Notes under the pieces: model-generated | Database searches by the model: none | What the model saw: only the letters and a program-made list of their open reading frames with translations | What the model was told of the DNA's origin: nothing | Program-made: the position numbers and the translations under genes | Shown here: positions 10,952 to 22,636 of the stretch, piece after piece | Position numbering within the stretch: position 1 is the stretch's first letter | How the letters are laid out: each line of letters begins with the position of its first letter | Source: Pleodorina starrii | Taxonomy: Eukaryota > Chlorophyta > Chlorophyceae > Chlamydomonadales > Volvocaceae | DNA: 64,000 nt | Direction of reading: 5' to 3' | Assembly: GCA_030267565.1 (NCBI GenBank) | Contig: BRXU01000005.1 | Coordinates: 1,886,001-1,950,000 of the forward strand

Positions 10952-13900
10952 AGGCGGCGGAGGCGGCGGCAGCACCGACCCGCGGGTCGGCTGATGGCGC
11001 TGTCAGGCGTATGGCCTGGATGCTGCCCAGCACTGCCTGCGGTGCCATGCAGCATCACCAATCCATCACGGCGGCCCTGACCCACGGGTCATTAAGATAC
11101 ACCGCTGTGGCATCAACCGCAGGCACCTGGAGAAAGGACGGTAAGTTTCTCTCTCCCGGTGAAACACGGTGGCGTTCGTTCGCGCGCGGCGGCGCCGCGC
11201 CGCGTCTCCCACTGTACGGCGCCGAACACGTTGTAGTACAACCATGCGTGGGCGCTTTCATACTTTGGCACTTGATGACGCGCACAGTTTTTTTCTTATC
11301 TTCGCCGTAGAAACCACACGTGTGTGTGTTTTGTGTTGTGTGTTGTGTGCGGGAACTCCCCCGGGGTCCTGCTGCGAAATCCATTCCCCGGGGAAAAGCC
11401 CGAGGAAGCCCCGAGGGAGAACAAGGGCCGCGTCGCAAATGTGCGCCCACAAATACCCACACGTACACATACACATACACCCACACATACCGTGTACACA
11501 CACCTGCCGCGCGCGTGCCTCCAGGTCGCAAAGGTTCAGTCGGAAGGGGCTGTGGGTTTGGACACACGCGAGGGTTTGTACGACAGGCAGAAGCGGGGCG
11601 GCAGCAGTCAGTGAGAGAGGACGATACGTAAGGTATGAGGAGCGGAGCGCGCTGACGGCGGTGGCAGCGGCTGCGGCAGCAGTCAGCCGCTGGGAAAACC
11701 GCTTCGCGAGTTGTGTCCCACCAACCACCAACTCGTGCATCTCAGCTGACGCCGAACGTGCGGTCGCGCAATCAGGCAACCACAAGTACGAAACGGGCAA
11801 CAAACGACAGACAGATAAACACAGCAACACATCAATGAACACACAGCACAGCGCAGCGCAGACGACGCCATGTACCGAGCACAGCACCGCGGCCGCGACC
11901 GTCACCCATCGCGTGTCAGGTGTCACCCAACTGCAGATTTATCGTACAACGCTGTACAGATGTCGTACCACGCCGTACCTTCCGCCTGGCGTGTGTGGCC
12001 CCAGGTTGACAGTCACTTTGGCCCCCCGGGTCCGCAACCCCACTGTCGGGTGGAGAGGCTGGCAGCGAGACCGACGGACAAGACCCGGCCCCAAGACACC
12101 GGCGGTCGGCGGGCGGGGGGCAGGAGGGCGGAGGCCCGAGGGGGGGCGGAGGCCGGCGGTCGGCGGGCGGGGGCCGTGAGGTGAGAGGTGAGAGGCGGAG
12201 GTCAGGTCAAGAGATAGGGGGGATGGCGGGGCGCGCGGCGGTGGTGGGGCTTGGTATGTTCAACGGTGCCAAGTCACGTACGGCAAGCGGTTGTGCCAGT
12301 TGTGGCGACAGCGCCGGTCGGGTTGGAAGTGGCAGCGGGATCGGGGTAGCAGGGAAGCCGACCCCCGAAACATCATGCCGTACTCACCGTTGAGTTGGGC
12401 ACGTCTGCGAACGCCACCCCCAGGCTGCGACCGTTGAGGAAGAACTCCATCACGTGCCGTACCCTGCCGTAAACAGTACAACGAAGGGAGGGAGCGGTCG
12501 GTTCGAAGAGACGAAGACACTGATCTGCACGTCTACGGTACGGTACGGTGCGGTAGCGTACTCGCGTCGTACTTCTCCGTCTTTCGCGGTGCGGCAGAGC
12601 AGGGCAAGGCGGCCGCGAGTCATCGCGCCAGTCTAGCTGATGTAAGGAGAGATGTGTCAACCCAACAGATCCCGTCATCAAAGTCGTCCAGTGGATCAAG
12701 GTCAATTTCAGATCAAAGCCACAAAGCCACAAAAACCCAGATCGTCAAATCAAGAAATCAGTCCCAACCCATCAACGCAGACCGTTCAGTGCGCCCAGCC
12801 GACCCCAAACGTCCCGGATGCCCGCGATCCGGACCCTTGTGCCCAAGGACCAGGACCAGGAAACGAGCCCACGCCAGCGAAAACCCAAACCACAATCCCC
12901 GCCCTTCCCTCCCCTCCCGCCACCCCGCCCCGCCACTCTCTCTTCCTCCCCTTCCTCCCCTCCAACCAACTCGCCCCACCCCACCCCACCCCGCCCCGCC
13001 CCGCCACCCCGCCACCCACAGCCCGCACCTGTCCCAGAGCGCGCCCGCCACATCCCCCGGGCCGTACCGCGGCCCGTAGCGGTTGCCCCGACCGTTGGCC
13101 GAAAACTTATTCCCGTCATCACCGTGATAGCCGTACGAATGCTCGTCCCAGCCGGGCAAGCGGCTGAGCGGCACGGCGGAGGCGGAGTAGCCCAGGCCTG
13201 GCGGGTCGCGGAAGGTCGGAAAGTCGGAAATCGCGAGGGGGGGGTGACGGACGAGCGAGTGGCTACTTCTCACTTCCCAGCGCTCAGTCTCCCTATCGGT
13301 CTGCCTACGGGTACGCCCAGTCTCGTCCCCCTGCTCGTCCACCGCCGTAGCGCCCCCCACACGGCTGCGCCTCTTCGTATGCGCGCGTGCACGCCTGCGC
13401 GCGCGGCCCTTGCCGCCCTCCAGCATTCGCCGTCGGGCTCGGACCCATGATGCGGTCTCGGGATCCGGGTCTCCGCGATTGACCGACCCATGGGTCGCTA
13501 GTCCGAATCCGCCCTCCCCAGTCCCCAGCTCCCCACCTATGGAGCCGTCGTCGCCGCCGTCCAGTACGGCCATCTCGAAGTAGAAGAGCGGGCAGTCGAA
13601 CGGGACGGGCAGGTCGGTGCGGACGGACGCCGCTTGGCTGGTCGCCGGGGTAGGGAAGCGGAGGCGGAAGGGGGGGTGGGGCGGAGGGAGGCGGACGGGC
13701 CCGGAGGCGGAGGCGGCGACGGGCGGAGGCGGGCTGAGCAGAGTGAGTGCGGGGCGGCGGAGGGCGGAGGTCAAGAAGGGTGGTGGACTGGCGCTGGTGG
13801 TGGCGGGGGCGGTTGGGTCGGCCCCGCGACATGCCGGGGAGCATTGGACGGGGAAGTGCGCATCGGAGCGACCCTCAGTTGATCGGAGGCGCGTGCGGAG

Positions 13901-14538
13901 TCTTGGCCGTATTGTCTCTCATAGCTAGACAGCGGAGATGAATGAGAGCTTAACAGCCTCCAAACAGCGTGGGAGAGAAAGCGGCCATACGCAGCTGGAA
14001 CCAAACTGATTATTCGCTCTGGGCGAGTCTTCGCTCTGGGCGAGCAGTCCTCACGACAAAACGAAATTGAATCATGCATAACACGCCGCCCTCGCCTCCC
14101 GTTTGTTCTTGTGCAGCAGAGATTCAATCCTTCAGCTGTTTCAGCTCTCTCAGCTCTCACAGCGCAAGTTGTGATGTTAAGTCCGGAAGTCGATCGCGCC
14201 CTTTGCAGCCTTTCGCAGCCCGCGCGTCCTCATCCTGCTGTATCCAGCCCTGCCCCTCACCGATAGTAGTAGCCAAGGCCGTTTCCGACATAGCGAAGCG
14301 TGGCCGGGCCGGCAGTGCCGACGCCAACTCCAGGTCCTGCCGCCGGCTCGACCACTTCAAGGCAGGCGTTCAGTGACTGCGGACTGCCTCCACCGCTGCC
14401 GCTGCCGCTGCCACCGATGCCGGCAGGGATTCGGACGGTGGGCGCGCCGGCGACGTCCAGACGCGAGGGCAGCAGCGCCGGCGCCGCGGTGCGGAACGGG
14501 CAAGCAGCCGCCGTCATCGCCCCCTCCGCCGCGGACAT
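7703..14538 (-). CDS. RanBPM-like protein (SPRY-LisH-CTLH-CRA)
   Basis: RanBP9/10-type proteins scaffold the CTLH (GID-like) ubiquitin-ligase complex. Minus-strand exons: 14538-14261 (ATG at 14538), 13637-13537, 13197-13029, 12463-12388, 12058-11979, 11549-11504, a poorly resolved stretch near 11126-11070, a LisH exon starting at 11036 or 11015 and ending 10421, and the last exon 10092-7703 (TAA). The SPRY domain spans exons 1-6, with LRYVGNG, FYFEMAVLDGG, the hallmark GYHGDDG, and FFLNGRSLGVAF followed by HPTVGLRTRGAKVTVNLG. LisH reads LVLKHLLCKGLAGTAAVLA. The CTLH part reads LFLGLVAGGAPYTALEFARR. The CRA domain reads ALSLLAYTDPRVAPAARLL and later AEQLNAELLR. Phases agree at every junction except around 11036-11126. 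Unusual features are a long polyalanine tract before LisH and large acidic and Ala/Gly/Ser-rich insertions within CTLH and between CTLH and CRA. The family call is firm; ligand and partners are inferred. Confidence 0.85.
10882..10972 (-). repeat. (GGC)n tract encoding polyalanine
   Basis: Near-pure GGC/GCC trinucleotide run of about 90 bp inside the LisH exon of the RanBPM-like gene. In the coding frame it gives a run of more than 20 alanines. Its purity suggests replication-slippage expansion. Confidence 0.85.
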
Positions 14539-15616
14539 TGATGATGATTAACGATAATCGGCCCCTGCGACCCACGGCTGCCTCTCCCCGTCGTTTTCGT
14601 GGTTCCCTGTCCTGATGACCGGCTGCTATCAAACTCGCCCTCGCCGAAACCAACTTTTTTTCCTTTCGCGAAAGAAGTGAAGGCTAGGAGCTTGGAAAGG
14701 CAAATTGTGTTGTTGAAGAGACTTTCATGGTGCATACCGTTACATGGAAGAGAGTCCCAGGCTGCGGCTGATTATTATTTTTATGAGTCCGGCTCAAGTC
14801 CCTTTGGAGCCGCGTCTGACGTCGGGTACGTCCCATGGGTCCGTCGTGGGACCCGTACCGTACTACCATCGTACCATTTGTCACATTGTCAGGCAAATCC
14901 GCGCACGTCGGAATCGCTGTTTTGAGGTCCGGGTCCGGGTCCGGGTCTTTTCGGGTGCCTTCATACCTGATTGTATGTGCACACCTTGGATTGGTGTCGG
15001 GCCTTGCGACTGCCTGGTCGGCGAGTTACCGGTAGTTCTGGTGGGAGGTTGCATGTACCGGTAACCGACCGGGATACAACCCCCAACCCCCCAAACCACC
15101 AGACACCACAATCACAATCACACACCACAACCACAACCACAACCACAAACCAGATTCCATCCGACCCTGAAGCCCGGCGTCACCACCGTCGCAACCCCAG
15201 GCAAAACAACACTCACGACAGCCGCCTCCTGACCGGCAGAGGGTCTCCCAAGAGGGGCACCCGGGTCCCCCTCCCTCCACCACCACCTCACCACCAACCT
15301 GCACACCGGCGTTGCGTTGGGTACTTGGGTTCCGCTGTGCAGCGCTACCTTGGTGCTGTGTCCCTTCTTTCCTGGCCTGCACCGTCCTGCACTGGCCTGT
15401 GCTGCTCCACACACTGTTCCGCACAACGACCCGCTCAGGGATCCGCACGGGCACACACTCCGCCACAAAGCACATCAAGAAGCCACCCAATATAACAACT
15501 TCAGAACAACTACGACAATACTACTAACAACAGCGATGATACGCACCGGTGTAGCCAAGTCTGGCAATCTGCCTTCGGCCGCGAACGCGAAAAGCTGACG
15601 TCAGCTCATCACGCGT
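14539..15616. other. Intergenic: upstream of RanBPM-like gene, 3' of ankyrin gene
   Basis: Tandemly arranged (-) genes flank this stretch. It holds a GGGTCC-type short array (about 14933-14950), an ACCACA-type array (about 15112-15152), and a minus-strand TGTAA word at 14744-14740 that could end the ankyrin-gene transcript. No exon is supported. Confidence 0.5.
14740..14744 (-). terminator. Putative poly(A) signal TGTAA (ankyrin gene)
   Basis: Minus-strand TGTAA about 870 bp after the ankyrin-gene stop at 15617. If used, the transcript would end about 200 bp before the next start codon (14538). Positional support only. Confidence 0.3.
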
Positions 15617-18600
15617 TCACGCCCCGCACGTCGGCGGCGGCGGCGCCGCCGCCGCCCCTCCCCCGGCGTCACCGCCGGCATCCCCGGCGCCCTCCACCAG
15701 CCCCTCCAGCCTGCTGATCCGCTCCGCCGCCTGCTGCGCCTCCGCCGCCGCCCTCAGCGCCCCCTCCCGCGCCAGGAGCGAGGCGGTCTGCTGGTGCGGC
15801 ATGAGGCCGAACAGCCACATGAGCGCAAAGGCCGCCGCAGTGAGCAGCAGCGCCTTGAGCGTGTGGACCAGCGACTGGGCAACCTGCGTCGTCGTATGTC
15901 GTACCGTGTCGCACCGTGTCGTACCGTGTCGTACCACGTCGTACCACCATATGCCGTGACAGACAGCAGCACAAAGCATGAAGCGGGAAACACGAGGGCA
16001 CAGGAGGGCAAAGGCGGTGGTACCGTATCGGCTTGCAGGGCAACCCGGGGCATGAGGGGGCGCTCGCAGGGGCGTTGCACTCGAGGCGAGGCAAGGCGAG
16101 GCGAGAGGGGGAGCTGTATGGACAGGTACGCTTCCCTGGCACAGGCAGGCACACACGCACATGTACGCACTTGTACATGCACATGCACATGCACGCAGGC
16201 ATGCGCACACACGCGTGCGACCGGGGAGGGAGCGCATCTTCTCCGAACAGATGAACACATGCGAGTGCGCCAGCGGCGCCCCCAGCCCCACCCCCCTCCA
16301 CACATACACATACACATACACACATACGCACCCCCGCCTCGCCCCCACCTCCTCCCCCACGTAGTCGGCCAACCTCCAGCGCCGCCGTCCGCCCTCCGCG
16401 CGCGCCGCCTCCTCCTCGAACTTCTTCTCCAATCTGACCGGCGAGGCGGCGTGGGACGTGGAGCGGCGAGGAGCGATGAGCGGGGCGGGGACGAGCGGGG
16501 AGGACGATAGGGAAGGAGAGGGGGTAATGTTCTATCGCGAATCAGCAAACTCGCGGGGAGAGGCAAGGGTTGCTCAGGGTAGCCATGTAAGTGGCTCGAA
16601 TGGCAGCTGGACACACGGGGCACATAAGAGGCTGCAACCCGCACCAACCACGTGCTGCGTTTCACTGCACTGCACTGCACTCTGGGCTCCTCCGATCGGC
16701 CGCCGCTCCGCCCCCGCCCCGGTGCCTTCGCCCCACCTCCCCAAAACACACTTACACACACACGCACACATACCCACCTGTCCACGTATCCCACCGCCGC
16801 ATCCGCCTCGTTCCCCGCGGTCCATGCTGACGTGGCGGCCGCCCTCAGCTTGTCCATCCGCTCCTTCTGGGCCATACGGACTGCGGGGAGAGTGGGGGGA
16901 TGAAGAGGATGGGAGGAGGAGGGAAAACACATGGGTAAAGGAGAACGGCCGAGGGAACACGAGGTATGGGGACCAGCCCCGGAAAGAGGGCGAATTGCGT
17001 CAAGACACGCTGGGAAACGGGGTTAGAGGTGGGGTTAGAGGTGGGGTTAGAGGTGGAGATGGGGATGGGGATGGGAGCGGACACACCTTTGAACGCTTGT
17101 TCGTCCTCCCCCTGCTCAAAGCCGTCGCCGACACCGCCTTTGCCGCCGTTGCCCCTGCCGGCACCGCTGCTCTTCCCGCCGGCGCTGCCCCCGTCTGCCC
17201 TGCGGCTGACCGCCCCCGAGGCGGCGCCGGCTGCGGCGGCGGCGGTGGCGATGCGCTTGTGCACGTGCTCCGGTACGGCAGCGGTGACGCTGCTCAGCAC
17301 GGCCTGCGGGTCGGGGATTCCCGCCAAGGGGTCGTGGTACGGCAACTCAGGCTTGGACGGCAACTCGAGATGGGCGCCTCTCATCTGGGGCGGTTGGGGC
17401 CTCGGGGCGGTTTCGGAGCCGGGATGGCTGGGTGGCAGGCCGGCGGGGCGGAGCCGGCGTAACGAGGCGGGCCGGGGCGCCCGTATACCCTCCTTCCTTA
17501 AGGCCTCGCACGGACAGCCGGCCGCGTGGAGCCTCCCGTACTCACCCGTGGACGCCCCGACGCGCCCGCGTCCACGAGCCCGCCCCGCCCCGCCCCGCCC
17601 CACTCCCCACTCCCCACCTGTAGCGCCGCCTCCGCAGCCGCCCTCTGCGCCGCCCTCATCTCCCCCATCTTGGCGGCAGTGGCCACCGGGTCGTTGCCGG
17701 GCAGCTCGCAGCGCAGGTCGTCAATCACCACCTGCACCCACACCGACACGCGACACCGACACCGACACCGAACCAATGCGGGGGAGAGTACCGGTGTAGC
17801 CCCCAAAGGGAGGGGAGAGAATGTCAGTGCAAAGCGATAAGCATGGGCGGGGCCATGAGGTGGGAGTTCACTGTAAACCGATACATCGGTGAGAGGTGTT
17901 ACGAGTGAGATGATGACGCATCCTGAGAGGAGAGGGTGGAGGTCCCCGCGCTCCGTGTGTGTATGTGCGTGTGTGTGGTGGTGGGATGGGGGGAGGGCGC
18001 CCATCCAAGCCCCGGGAGCGGACTCCCTGCTCCGCACTGCTCCGAAGCCGCCCCGCCCCGCCCGCCCACTCCGCACTCCGGCCACCCCGCCCCACCCCGC
18101 CCCACCCCGCCCCACCCCGCCCCACCCCGCCCCGCTCCTCCGCCCTTGCGTCGCGTCCGTCCCTTCGCTGCGCCTTCTTCACGATCGCCCCTACCCCTCC
18201 CCTCTCTACCCTTCCCACCACCACCACCACCACCGCACCTGCAGCCCGCCCGCCTTCCGAGTAACCGCATGCAGCCTCTTGAACTTGGCCGCTACCGACA
18301 TCACCCCGGGCAGGTCCTCGTACCTGCACGGCACACACAACACAACACAACATCAGGAGCAGTCGAGCAGGCGACCTAAACTTAAACCCTACGACCGCGC
18401 CCCTGACAGCCCGCCGGCCGCCCCACAGCCCCACATCTGCATCCACGCAGTCTCAAGAGTCCCTCAGTCCCACACCCGACGCCCGGGTGGCAGGACGCAC
18501 ACACACGCACACCCCCCCACACACACACTATACACACACGTACACACACACACGCACACTCACACACACACACACCTGGACAGGTCGTTGGTTCTTTTGG

Positions 18601-21600
18601 CCTCCGCCAGTGCGTCCCTGACCCGTGGGTCGCGAATGTCCGACTGGAAGTCCTCGTCCGCGCGAAGCGCCACAATAGCCCTGGAGCCCGTGTATGTGAG
18701 CGTGGGGTGTGTGTGTGTATGTGGATATGTATGTGGATGTGGATGTGGATGTGGATGTGGGTTGTGGATGTGGGTTGTGGATGTGGGTTGTGGATGTGGG
18801 TTGTGGGTGTGTGCGTGTGCGTGTCGGGGAGCTGGATGTGGGCACCGGGGGTAAGGAGTGAATTGTCGAGAGGGAACCGGAAAGAAAAGCTTAGACCGGA
18901 ATGCCGACCGGCAGACCGACCCAAGGCAGGTCAGGGGTTTCGGGAGGGGGGTCGCGAGGCAGGCGGGTCGGGAAATGCGAAAGGAAAGGGAAGGTGAGAC
19001 GGGAGGCGGGTACCGCAAAGCGGTAGAGAGGGCGCCGGGGCGCTAGTGGCGCCCGTATGTCAAATCAAGCACATTCGTGCCCCCACCGACCCACCGACCC
19101 ACCGACCCACCGACCCACCGACCGACCCACCGACCCACCGACCCACCGACCGACCCACCGACCCACCCAAACAGCTCCACCATGGCCATGGCCTGGCGCA
19201 GAGCCGTCACCGCCGCCTGAGCCGTCATGTCCATGTACGGCAGCTCCGCGACCTGACGCTCGTCCATCCGAGCGTACGACTCGACCTGGTGGGTAGCAGC
19301 GGAAGAGGTTGGTCGTTGACTTCCTTCAGGTGCGTGAGTTCAAACTCTTCCGATACGCGAGCCGCCACTTCAGCCACCTATCTTTTGTCTCTTGTCTCCT
19401 GTTTCCTCGGGCAGCAACCCAATCGAGGCGTTTGCTGGCTTAAAAGTACTGGATAACCGCATATACTGCTGCAACCAGAACCGCTAGTCCACGCATTCCA
19501 CTTTCCAAGCATCCTACGACCATCGACCGTCCTCCTGCCCGCAATGCTGGCCTGCATGAAGATACGCCAAATGCCCCCATTCGTACCTTTCCAATCTGCT
19601 GCTCGTACGACATCGACGACAGCTGCCGCAGGCAGATCGCCGCCGGACTGTCGTACTCCTCGGCGTCACCCCCCTCGCCCTCCTCCGCCTCGCCCTCCTC
19701 GCCTTCTGCCGACCCTGCGCCTGCCGATGCCGCCGCCTCCTTCTCACCACCGCCGCCAACCGCTTTAACCGCACCGGCGGCTTTGCCTCCCTTCCTCTTC
19801 TCCGTTGCCGCCGCCGCCTCCGTCGCCGCTGTCGTACCGACCTTGCCGCCAAGCTTCACGCCGCCGTGCTCCGCCGCCGCGCGCGCCAGCGCGCGGAACG
19901 CCCTCCGAGCCGATCGGACAAGTAGCGGGTCCGCCGCCGCCGCCGCGGCGGCGGCGGCGTCGGGATCCTCAGCCCCCGTCGCCGCTGCCACCGCGGCGGC
20001 GCTGCCCGGCGGCGGCGGTGGCGGCGGGGCCTTTGGCGGCGCCGCCGTCGGCACCAGCTCCAGGGGCAGCTTACCGTCCCAGGTCTGACTCAGCGGATCG
20101 GCGCCTGCCGGTGCAACAGGAGGCCCACGTGGACATTGGGGCATTGGGGCATTGGGGCATTGGGGCATTGGGGCATTGGGGTTACGAATTGAAGGTAAGG
20201 AAAGGAGCAGAGCGAGCAAGAGACAATGCCATACGGTGGCTCACAAATGGTGGCTCACGAACCGTCCCGACCCAGCCCGCCCCAGCCCCCGAGGCCCCAT
20301 CCCAGGCTCCCCGACCCGTGTACCACACCCGACGGCCCACCCCAGCCCACCAGTCAGTCAGTCAGGCAGGCAGGCACGGGCAGGCACGCAGACAGGCAGG
20401 CGGCTTCCCACAGCCACATCCCCGCCCTTCCCCTCCCTCCCTCTCCCCACCCACCCACCCAGCCACCCACCCAGCCAGCCAGCCACCCACCCACCCACCC
20501 TGTTCCAGCAGCACCGACACGGTGTCCGCATCCCCCGATAGCGCTGCCGCGTGGAGGGGGCTGTAGCACGGCTCCCCGGCGGCCGCCGACAGATCGCAGC
20601 GCTGCTGCCGCACCAGCCAACCCACCGCCACCGCCTGCCAGCAGACAGCGGGCAGCGGGCAGCAGGCAGAAGGAGGGTAAGGAAAACGACACCACCGCAG
20701 CGAAGGGGAACGGAGACGGCGTTCGCGAGTGGACCCAGAACTGTCAGGAGGAAGGCAGGTATCAGCAGGCAGGTATCAGCAGGCAGCAGGCAGCAGGTAA
20801 ATGGCAAATGGGACCGGACACGGCCGAATGCGGAGGGCGGGGGGAATGAACATGCGTGGCTGGCTGGCGGGCTACGCTTGCTCGCCGGCCCCACTCTTGA
20901 ACAGCAATTGGATCAGAACCGAGCCGCGAACCGCGAGGGAGACAACAACCAAAGACACCGGCCAGAGACACCGGCCAGACACTGGCCAAAGACCGAAGCG
21001 TGAAGAATGGAACCCATTCAACGGCCACATCCCCGGCCTCCACGGGCCCCTCGCCCCCTTCCCCCACCTCCGTCCCCAACCCCCACCCTCCCCGCCCTTC
21101 CCCCCCCCCACTCGCCTGTCCCATCCCCGCCGCCAGATGCAGCAGCGGCACCTCCCTGTAGCTGGCCGCCAGTGCCCCCACCAGACCGCCCTCCGCCGCT
21201 GCCCCCAGGTACTCCGCCGCCGCGATGTGGCCCGACAGCACCGCCTCAGCAAAGGGCGTCAGGGAGCGCTTGTTGCGCAGACCCAGCTGCGGCGAGTGGC
21301 GTGCCGCGGGTTGCGCATGTTCCGCATGTTCCGCACGATGTTTCGCGTGTGTTGGGTGGTGCGGGGATGGGAGGGGTTTGCGCGGTGAGTTGGGGAGTTC
21401 AGGGTCTCCGCGGGGCTGCGCTGATTTGGGTCGCAGGCGGTGCCGCTGCCCCTCGGTCCCAAACCGGTCTGCAGGGCCCTCCGCCCAAACCACACACCCC
21501 CACCTCCACCCCCATCCCCGTTTCCCCACCCCATATTAACACCGCACATTGGCCAACCGCTGAAACGCACCGAGGTGATCCCCTTCCCGGAAGTCGATCG

Positions 21601-22636
21601 ACTCCAGCCCGGCAGCCCCGCCCCCGGACCTGGGTCCGTTCGCTAACGCCGTCTCCGTCTCCGCTGCGCTGTCTTCTTTTTACCCGCCCAGACCCGCCGC
21701 ACGTGCCTTGGCCCCCGCCTCCACGAGTGCCTTGACGGCCGCCATGCAGCCACTCCTGGCCGCCAGGTGCAGCGGCGCGTCGTCCGCGGCATCCGGTGCG
21801 TCCCGCCAACACTCCTTGCCCAGCAGGAAGGACACGCACGCCTCGTGACCGCCTGGGCCGGCGGGCAGGTGTCGCGGGCAGGTGCAGGGCGGTGCGGCAG
21901 CAGACGGCAGGGCGGAGGAGGGGGTTGTGGTTGGAGGGGGAAGCGGGCGGGCGAGTCAGGGGCTGATGGGTTGAGCGGCGGTGGCAGCGCGGGGATGAAT
22001 GGATGACAGGGGGGGTACTGGGTTGGGGATGAGGGCGCGGCCCACGCAGCTCATGCACGCGCGCCGAGCCAGAGGATGCCCCTGTTGCCAGCCTTTTCCC
22101 TCGCGCGCGCTTTATTCCTGTTCACCGTGCTTTGGCGCCAACCGGTTCTCCCTCCCACCCCCCGCGTGATCTGGGTTTGGGATCCGAAGCACCTGCGGCC
22201 GCGTAGTGCAGCGCGCCCCGGCCGACATCGTCCTCCGCGTCCAGCTGCACGCCCTTCGTGAACAGGTACTCCAGGATTTCCACGTGGCCGTTCGATGCGG
22301 CGTAATGCACCGCCTGTCGCGCGTGCTTGTCTTTTGCGGAGGGGTCCGCGCCGGTCTGCACCAGCTCAATGACCTGCAGATGCCACCATCGGATGGGACG
22401 ATAGGAAATGTTCGTGTTCCCGCAGGATCCCGCTGCTTGCGGGGCCGTGGCAGCGATATCTTACATCTGCAGTAAGGCCACGCGCAGAAGCCCACAGAAG
22501 CAGCTCGCCCTTTTCGGCGTCCCGTTTCAGCTGTCGAGACACGAAGCGCTTTGAGGTTAGGTGCTGATGGACTGTACTCTTGGCGCTGTATGCTGCATAC
22601 CTCCTCAATTAACGCATTTGCCGTTTCGCTGCCCAT
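15617..22636 (-). CDS. Ankyrin-repeat protein with STI1-like segment and C-terminal membrane helix
   Basis: A complete 15-exon model, all phases consistent, about 809 residues. Exons: 22636-22601, 22530-22465, 22373-22193, 21852-21707, 21286-21116, 20634-20499, 20104-19587, 19285-19167, 18680-18576, 18323-18239, 17731-17618, 17384-17087, 16880-16778, 16433-16349 and 15883-15617. Residues about 13-265 form ankyrin repeats (ARQAVHYAASNGHVEILEYL, APLHLAARSGCMAAVKALV, SPLHAAALSGDADTVSVLLE). Residues about 270-400 are Ala/Pro/Glu-rich. Residues about 458-510 resemble an STI1/HOP DP segment (DIRDPRVRDALAEAK then YEDLPGVMSVAAKF), found in co-chaperones. Residues about 731-749 are a hydrophobic helix near the C-terminus (ALLLTAAAFALMWLFGLM), consistent with a tail-anchored topology. 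Introns 4 and 5 appear to use GC donors. I do not recognise an orthologue. A membrane-attached chaperone adaptor is inference from the domains. Confidence 0.85.
15888..15947 (+). repeat. GTCGTACC-type tandem array at an intron 3' end
   Basis: Five or so imperfect units of about 10 bp (GTCGTACCGT and variants) lie in the last intron of the ankyrin gene, directly next to its acceptor. The same word family recurs near 11960 and 40268. Confidence 0.7.
18085..18135 (+). repeat. CCGCCCCACC-type tandem array
   Basis: About five 10-bp units of CCGCCCCACC lie in intron 10 of the ankyrin gene, together with poly-C/CAC tracts up to 18238. Noncoding. Confidence 0.7.
18712..18822 (+). repeat. GTGGAT/GTGGGTT tandem array
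   Basis: Hexamer GTGGAT units followed by GTGGATGTGGGTT units, within intron 8 of the ankyrin gene. Simple sequence, no coding role seen. Confidence 0.75.
19083..19166 (+). repeat. CCACCGAC tandem array carrying a splice donor
   Basis: About ten 8-bp units, with two register slips, fill the 5' end of the intron after the 19285-19167 exon. Read on the minus strand each unit is GTGGGTCG, so the array itself supplies the donor GT and several equivalent ones downstream. Confidence 0.8.
20134..20181 (+). repeat. CATTGGGG tandem array (6 units)
   Basis: Six perfect 8-bp units in the intron just upstream (minus-strand sense) of the 20104-19587 exon of the ankyrin gene. Confidence 0.9.

Noticed and set aside
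17019..17060. GGGGTTAGAGGT repeat resembling a telomere-type repeat
   Set aside because: Only about three imperfect units inside an intron and not the algal telomere unit; better called simple sequence.
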